Positions 35,520 through 44,405 of a stretch of 64,000 bases of DNA are shown here, piece by piece. Source of the stretch: Mycolicibacterium fluoranthenivorans (GTDB taxonomy: Bacteria > Actinomycetota > Actinomycetes > Mycobacteriales > Mycobacteriaceae); assembly GCF_011758805.1 (NCBI RefSeq), contig NZ_JAANOW010000001.1, forward strand, positions 2,790,001 to 2,854,000, written 5' to 3'. The notes under the pieces are model-generated. The model did no database searches and was not told the origin of the DNA. It was given only the letters and a program-made list of their open reading frames with translations. Both the position numbers and the translations under genes were made by a program. Positions within the stretch are counted from its first letter, which is position 1, and each line of letters begins with the position of its first letter.

Positions 35520-36275
35520 ATGAGCGGCCATTCCAAGTGGGCCACCACAAAGCACAAGAAGGCGATCATCGACGCCCGTCGAGGCAAGAACTTCGCCAAA
35601 CTGATCAAGAACATCGAGGTGGCCGCGCGGACCGGTGGTGGTGATCCGGGTGGCAACCCGACCCTCTACGACGCCATCCAGAAGGCCAAGAAGTCCTCGG
35701 TCCCCAACGACAACATCGAGCGGGCCCGCAAGCGGGGCGCGGGCGAAGAGGCCGGCGGCGCCGACTGGCAGACCATCACCTACGAGGGCTACGGACCCAA
35801 CGGTGTCGCGGTCCTGGTGGAGTGCCTGACCGATAACAAGAACCGGGCCGCCGGCGAGGTCCGGGTGGCGATGACCCGCAACGGCGGCAATATGGCCGAT
35901 CCGGGTTCGGTGTCCTACCTGTTCTCCCGCAAAGGCGTGGTGACGCTGGAGAAGAACGGGCTGTCCGAGGATGACGTGCTGGCGGCGGTCCTGGAGGCCG
36001 GCGCCGAGGAGATCAACGACCTGGGCGAGAGCTTCGAGATCATCTCCGAGCCCACCGACCTGGTCGCGGTGCGCACCGCGCTGCAGGACGCCGGGATCGA
36101 CTACGACTCGGCCGAGTCCGGCTTCCAACCGTCGGTGAGCGTGCAGGTCGACCTGGAGGCCGCCCGCAAGGTGCTCAAGCTCGTCGACGCGCTCGAAGAC
36201 AGCGACGATGTGCAAGAGGTCTACACCAACGTCGACATCCCCGAGGATGTCGCGGCCCAGCTCGATGAGGAGTAG
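35520..36275 (+). CDS. yebC: YebC/PmpR family regulatory protein
   Basis: A 251-residue member of the YebC/TACO1 family with the standard [20 protein letters not shown] start, [39 protein letters not shown] and an acidic C-terminus. Members act as transcriptional regulators, and some promote translation of proline-rich stretches by the ribosome. It lies upstream of ruvCAB, a linkage widespread in bacteria. A proline-rich SecD is encoded further downstream, which could be one such target. Confidence 0.95.
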   Translation: MSGHSKWATTKHKKAIIDARRGKNFAKLIKNIEVAARTGGGDPGGNPTLYDAIQKAKKSSVPNDNIERARKRGAGEEAGGADWQTITYEGYGPNGVAVLVECLTDNKNRAAGEVRVAMTRNGGNMADPGSVSYLFSRKGVVTLEKNGLSEDDVLAAVLEAGAEEINDLGESFEIISEPTDLVAVRTALQDAGIDYDSAESGFQPSVSVQVDLEAARKVLKLVDALEDSDDVQEVYTNVDIPEDVAAQLDEE

Positions 36276-36299
36276 CGGTCCTGTCGTGACGCGGTCGCG

Positions 36300-36629
36300 G
36301 TGACCCGATTCAAGGACGCGGTCGGGGTCCGCTGCTCGGTGCGCCGGGTGTGGTGGCCGTTCGGGGCCATCGCTTTCGACCCCGGCGACAGCGGTGTCTT
36401 CTTCTGGATCGGGCTGATGTTCACGTTGCCCGCCCTCGTCATCTGGCCGTTCTGGTTGGCAGCCAGGTTCTTCGGTGCACCCTGGACCATCGTGGTGCGC
36501 CGCAAGGGCGACGACCCGCGCGAGGAGAAGGTCCGCGGGTGGGCGGCATCGCGTGCGCGGATGGCTGAGATCGTCGCGGAGATGCAGCGGCCGCTCGACG
36601 AGCCGGAAACCCGCGCGACCATCGTCTGA
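36300..36629 (+). CDS. Hypothetical small membrane protein between yebC and ruvC
   Basis: A 109-residue protein with two hydrophobic stretches (about residues 34-50 and 52-64: FFWIGLMFTLPALVIWPFWL) flanked by VRRVWWPFGA and the cytoplasmic-looking PWTIVVRRKGDDPREEKVRG. The latter half is basic and acidic and probably helical. No family name was recognised. The start is GTG at 36300, 24 nt after yebC, with a weak ribosome binding site, so it may be cotranscribed with yebC. Confidence 0.65.
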   Translation: MTRFKDAVGVRCSVRRVWWPFGAIAFDPGDSGVFFWIGLMFTLPALVIWPFWLAARFFGAPWTIVVRRKGDDPREEKVRGWAASRARMAEIVAEMQRPLDEPETRATIV

Positions 36630-36704
36630 CCCGTGGGCTTCGGACCCGACCGGATGGCTCGGGTGTGTCCCTGCGTCGCCTTGTCGCCGTCCGCGGCTAA
36701 GGTA

Positions 36705-36720
36705 TCGAACAGCTGTTCGT
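36705..36720. promoter_or_regulatory. LexA-binding SOS box upstream of ruvCAB
   Basis: TCGAACAGCTGTTCGT matches the mycobacterial SOS box TCGAAC(A/G)NNTGTTCGA at all but the last position, and its core CGAACAGCTGTTCG is a perfect 14-bp palindrome. It lies immediately downstream of a TAAGGT -10-like hexamer (36698-36703) and 18 nt before ruvC, so LexA would cover the transcription start. Confidence 0.88.
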
Positions 36721-36737
36721 AGACGGAAGGGTTGGGC

Positions 36738-37295
36738 GTGCGCGTGATGGGTGTCGACCCCGGGTTGACCCGCTGCGGGCTGTCGGTGATCGAGAGCGGT
36801 AAGGGCCGCCAGGTGATCGCGCTGGACGTCGACGTGGTGCGGACCCCGTCGGACTCGCCGCTGGCCATGCGACTGCTGACCATCAGCGACACCGTCGAGC
36901 ACTGGCTGGATACGCACGTGCCGGATGTGCTGGCCATCGAGCGGGTTTTCGCCAACCACAACGCCAACACCGCGATGGGCACCGCGCAGGCTGGCGGTGT
37001 GATCGCCCTGGCCGCGGCCCGTCGCGGTATCGACGTGCACTTCCACACGCCCAGCGAGGTCAAAGCCGCGGTCACCGGGAACGGCCGGGCGGACAAGGCG
37101 CAGGTCACCACGATGGTCACCAAGATCCTTGCCCTGCAGCAGAAACCGACCCCCGCCGACGCCGCCGATGCCCTCGCGCTGGCCATCTGTCACTGCTGGC
37201 GGGCGCCGATGATCGCCCGGATGGCCGAAGCCGAGGCCAAGGCCGCCGAAGCTCGACGTACCTACCAGGCTCGACTGAAGGCGGCCCGCGCATGA
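36738..37295 (+). CDS. ruvC: Holliday junction endonuclease RuvC
   Basis: A 185-residue dimeric nuclease that cleaves Holliday junctions. The four catalytic acidic residues are visible: Asp7 (VDPGL), Glu68 (AIERVF), Asp141 and Asp144 ([11 protein letters not shown]). GTG 36738 gives the family-standard MRVMGVDPG start, with GAAGGG upstream; a TTG at 36732 is in frame but less likely. It is under a LexA box and coupled to ruvA by an ATGA overlap. Confidence 0.96.
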   Translation: MRVMGVDPGLTRCGLSVIESGKGRQVIALDVDVVRTPSDSPLAMRLLTISDTVEHWLDTHVPDVLAIERVFANHNANTAMGTAQAGGVIALAAARRGIDVHFHTPSEVKAAVTGNGRADKAQVTTMVTKILALQQKPTPADAADALALAICHCWRAPMIARMAEAEAKAAEARRTYQARLKAARA

Positions 37296-37879
37296 TCGCA
37301 TCGGTACGTGGCGAGGTGATCGACATCGCACTGGACCACGCGGTCATCGAGGCGGCGGGGGTGGGCTACAAGGTGATGGCCACCCCGTCCACACTGGCGA
37401 CTCTGCGCCGTGGTGACGAGACCAGACTGATCACCGCGATGATCGTGCGCGAGGATTCGATGACGCTGTACGGGTTCGTCGACGGCGAGGCCCGGGACCT
37501 GTTCTCCACCCTGCTCGGGGTGTCCGGAGTGGGTCCCAAGATCGCGCTGGCGACGCTTGCGGTCTACGACGCCCATGCGCTGCGCCAGGCGCTCGCCGAC
37601 GGTGACGTCACCGCACTCACCCGGGTGCCCGGTATCGGGAAGCGGGGCGCCGAACGCCTGGTGCTCGAACTGCGCGACAAGATCGGTGCGGTCGCCGGGG
37701 CGGGCCCGGCCGCGGTGGGCGGGTTCGGTGTTCGCGGCCCCGTGGTGGAAGCCCTTGTCGGGCTTGGCTTTGCGGCCAAGCAGGCCGAGGAGGCCACCGA
37801 CAAGGTGCTCGCCGGCGATCCGGAGGCCACCACCTCCAGCGCGCTGCGCGCCGCGTTGTCCATGCTCGGTAAGAAGTAG
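37292..37879 (+). CDS. ruvA: Holliday junction branch-migration protein RuvA
   Basis: A 195-residue protein that binds four-way junctions as a tetramer and loads RuvB. Domain I ([20 protein letters not shown]), the helix-hairpin-helix region ([32 protein letters not shown]) and the C-terminal RuvB-binding domain ([20 protein letters not shown]) are all present. ATG 37292 overlaps the ruvC stop. Confidence 0.96.
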   Translation: MIASVRGEVIDIALDHAVIEAAGVGYKVMATPSTLATLRRGDETRLITAMIVREDSMTLYGFVDGEARDLFSTLLGVSGVGPKIALATLAVYDAHALRQALADGDVTALTRVPGIGKRGAERLVLELRDKIGAVAGAGPAAVGGFGVRGPVVEALVGLGFAAKQAEEATDKVLAGDPEATTSSALRAALSMLGKK

Positions 37880-37881
37880 AC

Positions 37882-38940
37882 ATGGGTCGGTTCAGTGAGG
37901 ACGCCGAGAGTCCCGACGAGCGGGAGGTCTCACCCGCACTGACGGTCGGCGAGGGCGATGTCGACGCCAGCCTGCGGCCGCGCTCGCTGGCGGAGTTCAT
38001 CGGCCAGCATCGGGTCCGCGAACAGCTTCAGCTCGTCCTCGAGGGCGCCAAGAACCGCGGCGGCACACCGGATCACATCCTGCTGTCGGGGCCGCCGGGC
38101 CTGGGCAAGACCTCGCTGGCGATGATCATCGCCGCCGAACTCGGTGCGGCGCTTCGGGTCACGTCCGGGCCCGCCCTGGAACGCGCGGGTGACCTGGCGG
38201 CGATGCTGTCCAATCTGGTCGAAGGCGATGTGCTGTTCATCGACGAGATCCACCGGATCGCCCGGCCGGCCGAGGAGATGCTCTATCTCGCGATGGAGGA
38301 CTTCCGGGTGGATGTCGTCGTGGGCAAAGGTCCTGGCGCCACCTCGATTCCGCTCGACGTCGCGCCCTTCACCCTGGTCGGTGCCACCACCCGGTCCGGT
38401 GCGCTGACCGGGCCGCTACGTGATCGGTTCGGCTTCACCGCCCACATGGACTTCTACGAGCCCGCGGACCTGGAACGCGTGCTGGCCCGCTCGGCCGGAA
38501 TCCTCGGCATCGAACTCGGCGCCGAGGCCGGTGCCGAGGTGGCCCGGCGCTCCCGGGGCACACCCCGGATCGCCAACCGGCTGTTGCGTCGGGTGCGTGA
38601 CTACGCCGAGGTCCGGGCCGACGGCATCATCACCCGCGATATCGCCAAGGCGGCGCTGGAGGTCTACGACGTCGACGAGCTGGGCCTGGACCGGCTGGAC
38701 CGTGCGGTGCTGTCCGCACTGACCCGCAGTTTCGGCGGTGGGCCGGTCGGGGTGTCGACGCTGGCCGTCGCGGTCGGGGAGGAACCCACGACCGTGGAGG
38801 AGGTCTGCGAACCGTTCCTGGTGCGAGCCGGGATGATCGCCCGCACCCCGCGCGGCCGGGTGGCGACCCCGCAAGCCTGGACACACCTCGGCCTCCAACC
38901 ACCAGTCGCCGGTCTGGGCGGGGTCGGACTGTTTGAATAG
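37882..38940 (+). CDS. ruvB: Holliday junction branch-migration ATPase RuvB
   Basis: A 352-residue AAA+ helicase motor. Walker A is GPPGLGKT (70-77), Walker B is LFIDEIHR, the sensor region is [19 protein letters not shown] and the arginine-finger helix follows. The C-terminal winged-helix domain ends in [14 protein letters not shown]. It starts 2 nt after ruvA, completing the SOS-controlled ruvCAB operon. Confidence 0.97.
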   Translation: MGRFSEDAESPDEREVSPALTVGEGDVDASLRPRSLAEFIGQHRVREQLQLVLEGAKNRGGTPDHILLSGPPGLGKTSLAMIIAAELGAALRVTSGPALERAGDLAAMLSNLVEGDVLFIDEIHRIARPAEEMLYLAMEDFRVDVVVGKGPGATSIPLDVAPFTLVGATTRSGALTGPLRDRFGFTAHMDFYEPADLERVLARSAGILGIELGAEAGAEVARRSRGTPRIANRLLRRVRDYAEVRADGIITRDIAKAALEVYDVDELGLDRLDRAVLSALTRSFGGGPVGVSTLAVAVGEEPTTVEEVCEPFLVRAGMIARTPRGRVATPQAWTHLGLQPPVAGLGGVGLFE

Positions 38941-38945
38941 ACGAC

Positions 38946-39329
38946 ATGCTGACTGCCGGTGTGATCGTCGCGGGCCTCGCCGCGTTGCTGCACGTCTACA
39001 TCTTCGTGATGGAGTCGCTGACCTGGACATCGGCCCGCACCAGGGCGACCTTCGGTCTCACGGCCGATGAGGCCGCCGCCACCAAGGAACTCGCGTTCAA
39101 CCAGGGGTTCTACAACCTGTTCCTGGCCATCGTGTCGGGCATCGGGATCGGCGCACTGCTGACGGGACACACCGCTGTCGGTGCGGCGCTGATCTTCGCC
39201 GGCGTCGGATCGATGTTGGCCGCCGCGCTGGTGCTGCTGTTGTCGTCGCCCGAGAAGGCACGTGCCGCGGTCACCCAGGGCGTGTTCCCGCTGATCGCGG
39301 TGGTGCTGCTGGCGGTGGGGCTGGTTTAG
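38946..39329 (+). CDS. DUF1304 membrane protein
   Basis: A 127-residue protein with four transmembrane helices and the DUF1304 pattern LLHVYIFVMESLTW and ELAFNQGFYNLFLA. Its function is unknown. It begins 5 nt after ruvB and could be cotranscribed. Its last 59 nt overlap, on the opposite strand, the 3' end of a GGDEF gene. Confidence 0.85.
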   Translation: MLTAGVIVAGLAALLHVYIFVMESLTWTSARTRATFGLTADEAAATKELAFNQGFYNLFLAIVSGIGIGALLTGHTAVGAALIFAGVGSMLAAALVLLLSSPEKARAAVTQGVFPLIAVVLLAVGLV

Positions 39330-40440
39330 GCGGCGGCGGGGCGTCCAGTTCGCGATAGTCGATCCGGTTGCCACCGGCCCGTTTCGCGCTGTACATCGCC
39401 TCGTCGGCCAATTCGACGAGCTGATCCAGCAGTGTCCGGATGTCACCGTCGGTGGCCGACGGGGTGCACGCTGCGCCGACGCTGATGGTGACGCCCTGCG
39501 GGAGGTGGTCCACCTCGGCGCGGACCCGCTCGGCCAGTGCCCGCAGACTGCTGCCGCCGACTGCCGTGGCGATCAGGAACTCCTCGCCGCCCACCCGGGC
39601 GGTGACGGCCGACTTACCGGCGACCCGGCGAAGAGTGGCAGCCACCGCGATCAGCACCCGGTCACCGGCCGCGTGCCCCTCGGTGTCGTTGATCCGCTTG
39701 AAGTCGTCGATGTCGACGAGCACGACACCGACACGAGAGCTGCGGTAACTGCGCGCACGGGTGATCTGCTCTGCGGCGCCCCGGTAGAAACCGCGCCGGT
39801 TGTGCAGGCCGGTCAGCGCGTCGACATCCGACTGCACCGCGCCCGTGCCCAGCATCTGCACCATGATCTGTCCCACCCCGGGCACGGTGACGATGCCCAC
39901 CAGCACGATGATCGCCTTGCTCACTCCGCCCAGCGGGTCACCGAGCATGGCGATCTTGGCTGCGCAACCGGTGACGGTCGCCACGGCGATCCCGCAGATG
40001 AGCGCCAGGTAGGGACTGGTGTGGGTGAAGGCGACCAGACCGGCGATGGCCGCAAAGATGCTGCACCCGATCAGACCGGCTTGCGGATCGGGCTCGGCCA
40101 GGCAGGCGGCGCCGACGCAGAGCGCCGAGCCGATCGCGAACACCCGGGACTGGGTGCGGGTGGGCCATCGACGTAGCCACATCGCCGCCATGGCGAGACA
40201 CAGCCCGGTGGCGGTGATCATGACGATGACGGCGAGTACGTCCGGCGGTCCAGGGCGACCGAGCTCTATCAACACCGGGATGGCACCGAGCACCGCGAGC
40301 GTCACGGCGAGGAAGATGCGAATCGGCCGTTGCTGGCCTTGTGACTCCAGATAGTCCGACAGCCAGTCGTAGTGGTCGGGTTGCCGCCACCACCTGCGTA
40401 TCCAGTCCACCGTCAGCTCGTTCGTTTGTGGTTGAGGCAT
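39271..40440 (-). CDS. Membrane diguanylate cyclase (GGDEF) 1
   Basis: A 389-residue protein. A short N-terminal cytoplasmic segment with WWRQPDHYDWLS (17-28) is followed by about six transmembrane helices (40-195) and a GGDEF domain (205-365) with active-site GGEEF at 284-288 and the substrate/metal motif LVDIDDFKRINDTEGHAAGD. It should make cyclic di-GMP from GTP. The inhibitory RxxD I-site expected before GGEEF is missing. A proline-rich tail is encoded antisense to the DUF1304 gene. ATG 40440 was chosen; the longer frame upstream to 41643 is antisense to other genes. Confidence 0.88.
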   Translation of the reverse strand: MPQPQTNELTVDWIRRWWRQPDHYDWLSDYLESQGQQRPIRIFLAVTLAVLGAIPVLIELGRPGPPDVLAVIVMITATGLCLAMAAMWLRRWPTRTQSRVFAIGSALCVGAACLAEPDPQAGLIGCSIFAAIAGLVAFTHTSPYLALICGIAVATVTGCAAKIAMLGDPLGGVSKAIIVLVGIVTVPGVGQIMVQMLGTGAVQSDVDALTGLHNRRGFYRGAAEQITRARSYRSSRVGVVLVDIDDFKRINDTEGHAAGDRVLIAVAATLRRVAGKSAVTARVGGEEFLIATAVGGSSLRALAERVRAEVDHLPQGVTISVGAACTPSATDGDIRTLLDQLVELADEAMYSAKRAGGNRIDYRELDAPPPPKPAPPPAAPPRSAGTRPG

Positions 40441-40539
40441 TCGGATCCGATAGTACGCAGCCGTTCGGGAGTTTGCTGCGACTTGCCCGATTGAGCGGTG
40501 CCAACGGTGGGTATCCCGCTTGTGGACCGAGGAGGAGAC

Positions 40540-41133
40540 ATGACCGAAACGGTGGTTGCGGCCCGTCACGGACGGCTGGCGATTCCGCGCAGCCGCGGTG
40601 CGGCGAGCGGATTTCTGGTGGTTCTGCTGGGGGCCTGGGGCGCGCTGGCGCCGTTCGTCGGTCCCTATCTGGATTTCGCGTACACCCCGGCCCAGGCTTG
40701 GACCTGGACCGCGGCCCGGGGCTGGCTGGAGGTGCTCCCGGGGGTAGTGGCGGTGGTGGGCGGCCTGCTGCTGCTGATGTCGGGCAACCGGGCGACGGCC
40801 ATGCTTGGTGGGTGGCTGGGCGTGGCGGCCGGGGTCTGGTTCGTGGTGGGCAGGTCGTTCACCGCCACGCTGGCGATCGGCGACCTCGGCGCCCCGACGG
40901 CAACGCTCAATGCCCAGGGTGTGTTGCTGCTGGAATTGGCGTTCTTCACGGGGCTGGGAACGCTGATCGCGGTCCTGGCCGCGTTGGCGGTGGGCCGGTT
41001 GTCGGTACGGAGCGTTCGTGACGTGAGCTACGCGCAGCGCCCGGTCGCGACCGACGTCGACGAACCGCGGGACATGCGGGAGCCGCGGCGCCGTCGCCAC
41101 TTCTGGCATCGGCGCACGCCGGTACCACACTGA
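40540..41133 (+). CDS. Four-helix membrane protein between two GGDEF genes
   Basis: A 197-residue protein with about four hydrophobic helices (near residues 22-42, 60-80, 85-103 and 125-148) and a basic, Arg-rich C-terminal tail (EPRRRRHFWHRR). No family was recognised. ATG 40540 has a strong GGAGGAG site. It is divergent from GGDEF protein 1 and convergent with GGDEF protein 2, so it lies alone on its strand between the paralogues. Confidence 0.72.
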   Translation: MTETVVAARHGRLAIPRSRGAASGFLVVLLGAWGALAPFVGPYLDFAYTPAQAWTWTAARGWLEVLPGVVAVVGGLLLLMSGNRATAMLGGWLGVAAGVWFVVGRSFTATLAIGDLGAPTATLNAQGVLLLELAFFTGLGTLIAVLAALAVGRLSVRSVRDVSYAQRPVATDVDEPRDMREPRRRRHFWHRRTPVPH

Positions 41134-41140
41134 TCCGCGC

Positions 41141-42220
41141 TCACCGCGACATGTGGACCCGGTTGCCGCCGGCCCTTTTGGCGCTGTACATGGCGTCGTC
41201 GGCGGCATCCACGAGGCGGTCCAGGATGAGCTGCAACTCGTGATCTTCCGCGTCGCCGACATCCGCGGTGGCGGCGCCGATGCTGACGGTGATCGCATCC
41301 GGTAGGGCCGCCACCTCACGACGTACGTGCTCGGCCAAGAGCGCTGCGGTGCCGTCGTCGAGAAGGCCGGCGATGATGAACTCCTCGCCCCCGAACCGCG
41401 CGGCGACGGTATCGCGGGGGGCGTGCTTGCGCAGGATGTCGCTGACCGCCACCAGCAGTTGATCTCCGGCTGAGTGGCCACGGGTGTCGTTGATCCGTTT
41501 GAACCCGTCGAGGTCGACGAGCACCATGCCGGTCGTGACGCCGGCCTCGCGGGCCCGGGTGAACAGGTCGTAGCCCACGCGACGGAAGCCGCGCCGGTTG
41601 TACACGCCGGTGAGTGCGTCCAGATCCGATTCGGCGGCGTCACTGCCCAGCAGGTGGACGAGTACCTGCAGCGAGCACGGCACGGCGAGCACTCCGACCG
41701 TGACCACGAGGAGTCTGGCCAGGGCGCCGGCCGGATCGCCGGCCGCCGCGAGCCGGCCGGCGTTGATCGCGCTGGTGGCGAAGGCCAGCGCGATCACGCT
41801 GACCAGAACCGGGCTGGTGTGGAAGAACGCGACGTAGCCCGCGATCGCCGCGAAGACGGTGCAGCCGAGCAGTCCGGCGGCCGGATCGCGGTCCAGCAGT
41901 GCGGCCGCGGCGATACAGACGGCCGCGACCATGGCGAAGAGCCGGGATTCCCGCCTCGTCGGCCAGTGCAGCGCCCAGGGCGCCGCCAGGCTGGCCGTGA
42001 TCACCGTCACCCCGGTGGAGAGCGTGCGGGGCAGGCCGGCAGCCGGACCGGTCGGGCTCCAGTGCATGAGCTGCGATCCGGTACCCAGCAAGACGATGAC
42101 CAGCACCATCATCACCCGCGTGGGACCACGCAGTCCCTGTGCCGCGAGATAGCTCGACAGCCAGTCGTAGTGGTCGGGCTGTCGCCACCACGACCTCAAC
42201 GCGGCGATGTAAGCCCTCAT
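41141..42220 (-). CDS. Membrane diguanylate cyclase (GGDEF) 2
   Basis: A 359-residue paralogue of the neighbouring GGDEF protein. It shares the WWRQPDHYDWLS segment (11-22), six transmembrane helices and a GGDEF domain with GGEEF (277-281) and LVDLDGFKRINDTRGHSAGD. The I-site is again not RxxD. The shared AAGLLGCTVFAAIAGYVAFFHTSP-type membrane segments show that the pair arose by duplication of the whole gene. It is predicted to be catalytically competent. Its stop lies 7 nt beyond the convergent membrane-protein gene. Confidence 0.88.
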   Translation of the reverse strand: MRAYIAALRSWWRQPDHYDWLSSYLAAQGLRGPTRVMMVLVIVLLGTGSQLMHWSPTGPAAGLPRTLSTGVTVITASLAAPWALHWPTRRESRLFAMVAAVCIAAAALLDRDPAAGLLGCTVFAAIAGYVAFFHTSPVLVSVIALAFATSAINAGRLAAAGDPAGALARLLVVTVGVLAVPCSLQVLVHLLGSDAAESDLDALTGVYNRRGFRRVGYDLFTRAREAGVTTGMVLVDLDGFKRINDTRGHSAGDQLLVAVSDILRKHAPRDTVAARFGGEEFIIAGLLDDGTAALLAEHVRREVAALPDAITVSIGAATADVGDAEDHELQLILDRLVDAADDAMYSAKRAGGNRVHMSR

Positions 42221-42320
42221 CGGTCATCCGTAGGTCAGGAGAGTGTTCCGACGGATGCTACCCACCTGCTCGGCTACGGTGTGAATGCCGTCACATATCC
42301 GGCGGCGCCGGACGCCGTCC

Positions 42321-43661
42321 TCAGAGGGTGGCGAGCGCCGCGGCCAACACGTCGAGACCTTCGTGGAGCAGGTCATCCGAGATGGCCAGCGGCGGCAGGA
42401 AGCGCAACACGTTTCCGTATGTCCCACAAGACAATACGATGACGCCCTGGGCGTGTGCCGCGGCGCACAGCGACTTGGTGAGTTCTGCGTCGGGCTCGGT
42501 CGTCCCGGCCTTGACCAGTTCGACGGCGATCATCGCGCCGCGGCCGCGGACGTCGCCGATGCGGTCGTCGTCGGCCTGGATCCGCCCCAGCCGCTCCTTC
42601 ATCAGCGTCTCGATCTCGGCGGCGCGAGCCACCAATCCGTCGGCCTCGATGGTCGTGATGGTCGCCAGGGCCGCCGCGCATGCCACCGGATTACCGCCGT
42701 AGGTGCCGCCCAGCCCGGACACGTGCGGGGCATCCATGATCTCTGCGCGGCCGGTGACCGCCGACAGCGGCAGGCCGTCGGCGATGCCCTTGGCGGTGAC
42801 GATCAGGTCGGGGTCGATGCCCTCGTGCTCGCAGGCGAACATCTTGCCGGTGCGGGCGAACCCGGTCTGCACCTCGTCGGCGATGAAGACGACATTGTTC
42901 TTGCGGCACCAGTCCAGCAGGGTGGGCAGGAAGCCCTCGGCGGGCACGATGAAGCCACCCTCGCCCTGGATCGGCTCGATGATCAGCGCGGCCAGGTTGT
43001 CGGCGCCCACCTGCTTGTCGATCACACTGAGGGCACGCCTGGCGGCGAGCTCGCCGTCGGTGGCCAGTTCCTTGCCGAACTCCGCGTCCCGGAACGGGTA
43101 GGACAGGGGAGCGCGGTACACCTCGGGGGCGAACGGGCCGAAGCCGTGCTTGTAGGGCATCGACTTCGCCGTCAGCGCCATGGTCAGGTTGGTGCGACCG
43201 TGATAGGCGTGGTCGAACGAGACGACCGCCTGCTTACGGGTGTAGGACCGGGCGATCTTGATCGCGTTCTCGACCGCTTCGGATCCGGAGTTGAACAACG
43301 CCGAGCGCTTGTCCCCGGCCACCGGTGTCAGCCGGTTGAGCTGCTCGCAGACGGCCACGTACTCCTCGTACGGGGTGACCATGAAGCAGGTGTGGGTGAA
43401 CCGGGCGGCCTGGGCCGCCACCGCGTCGACCACGCGCGGTGAGGCGTTGCCGATGGTCGTGACGGCGATGCCGGAGCCGAGGTCGATGAGCCTGTTGCCG
43501 TCGATGTCCTCGACGATGCCGCCGGCGGCGCGCGCGGCGTAGACCGGCATGGTGGTGCCGATGCCCCGGGACACCGCAGCATTCTTGCGGTCGGCCAGGG
43601 CAGATGACTTCGGCCCGGGGATGGTGGTGGCGAGATGGCGGGTCTGCTCGACGGCAGTCAC
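42321..43661 (-). CDS. gabT: 4-aminobutyrate--2-oxoglutarate transaminase
   Basis: A 446-residue class III PLP aminotransferase converting 4-aminobutyrate to succinate semialdehyde. Asp262 (ADEVQTGFARTGKMFA) contacts the cofactor pyridine nitrogen, and Lys291 (VTAKGIADGLPLSAV) forms the Schiff base. NSGSEAVENAIKIAR binds the phosphate. GTG 43661 with AGGAG 8 nt upstream was chosen over an in-frame start at 43703. It is orthologous to Rv2589 by position and sequence. Confidence 0.94.
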   Translation of the reverse strand: MTAVEQTRHLATTIPGPKSSALADRKNAAVSRGIGTTMPVYAARAAGGIVEDIDGNRLIDLGSGIAVTTIGNASPRVVDAVAAQAARFTHTCFMVTPYEEYVAVCEQLNRLTPVAGDKRSALFNSGSEAVENAIKIARSYTRKQAVVSFDHAYHGRTNLTMALTAKSMPYKHGFGPFAPEVYRAPLSYPFRDAEFGKELATDGELAARRALSVIDKQVGADNLAALIIEPIQGEGGFIVPAEGFLPTLLDWCRKNNVVFIADEVQTGFARTGKMFACEHEGIDPDLIVTAKGIADGLPLSAVTGRAEIMDAPHVSGLGGTYGGNPVACAAALATITTIEADGLVARAAEIETLMKERLGRIQADDDRIGDVRGRGAMIAVELVKAGTTEPDAELTKSLCAAAHAQGVIVLSCGTYGNVLRFLPPLAISDDLLHEGLDVLAAALATL

Positions 43662-43975
43662 GGTTGACTCCTGCTCGGTGTGCACGGCGGGGATGACACG
43701 CAATCGGAAGCCTAATCCGCCAACCGCTTACGCGGGTGAAAACAGAAGTTGAACAGCTATGTGACTTCGGATCGAGTGTTACGTGGTCCATCTTGCCACG
43801 ATTTCCGTCGTGTTGAACGCATCCGGCGGTCGGTTTGTCGGCTCGGGCGCCCGCGGTGGCCCGGGCAGGGTGTCGCGGTTCCCGTCGGCGATGATGGCAC
43901 ACTGGGTGCGACGAGGCGCCGCGACCGAGCTCGCACAGCCATGCCCGCGCAACAATCACGAAAGACAGCCGTTTC
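43662..43975. other. Divergent intergenic region gabT / yajC, no gene seen
   Basis: This is the longest gene-free stretch (314 bp), with gabT reading leftward and yajC rightward. It is more A/T-rich near 43700-43800. A CACGA-N6-TCGTG inverted repeat lies near 43795-43815 and could be a regulator site. No RNA gene or credible small open frame was recognised, and no clear -10 for yajC stands out. Confidence 0.5.
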
Positions 43976-44323
43976 ATGGACTTGGTCGTATTCCTGCCGC
44001 TCATCCTCATCATGGGCGCCTTCATGTTCTTTGCCTCGCGTAAGCAGAAGAAAGCCATGCAGGCCACCATCGACCTGCACGAATCGCTGAGTGTCGGCGA
44101 CCGGATCCACACCACGTCGGGCTTGCAGGGCACCATCACCGGCATCTCCGACGACAACATCGAGCTGGAGATCGCACCCGGTGTGATCACCACGTGGATG
44201 AAGCTTGCGGTGCGTGACCGCATCGAGGACTCCGCCGATGACGAGGACTTCGACGATATCGACGAGGAGTCCGGTGCCGTGGAGCTCACGGATCGTCCGG
44301 CGCCCAAGGCCGACGGCAACTGA
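43976..44323 (+). CDS. yajC: Preprotein translocase subunit YajC
   Basis: A 115-residue single-pass membrane protein (helix about residues 3-20: VVFLPLILIMGAFMFFASRK) with the YajC cytoplasmic domain LHESLSVGDRIHTTSGLQGT and an acidic C-terminal tail (DDEDFDDIDEESG). It associates with SecDF. It stands 82 nt upstream of secD, in the order found in M. tuberculosis. Confidence 0.93.
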   Translation: MDLVVFLPLILIMGAFMFFASRKQKKAMQATIDLHESLSVGDRIHTTSGLQGTITGISDDNIELEIAPGVITTWMKLAVRDRIEDSADDEDFDDIDEESGAVELTDRPAPKADGN

Positions 44324-44405
44324 CCGCAGCCGGCTCAGGCTCACCGCGTACCCTCCCCGTAACACCCGCCCCGCGTAGACCGCTTTCCAAGGAGACCCAA
44401 CAACC

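Noticed and set aside
40441..41643. N-terminal extension of the first GGDEF protein to about 790 residues
   Set aside because: The extra part is antisense to the small membrane-protein gene and out of frame with the second GGDEF gene; homology starts at ATG 40440.
43749..44090. Coding frame in the gabT-yajC gap
   Set aside because: It runs into yajC in another frame, is rich in Arg and Pro, and has no domain or convincing ribosome binding site.
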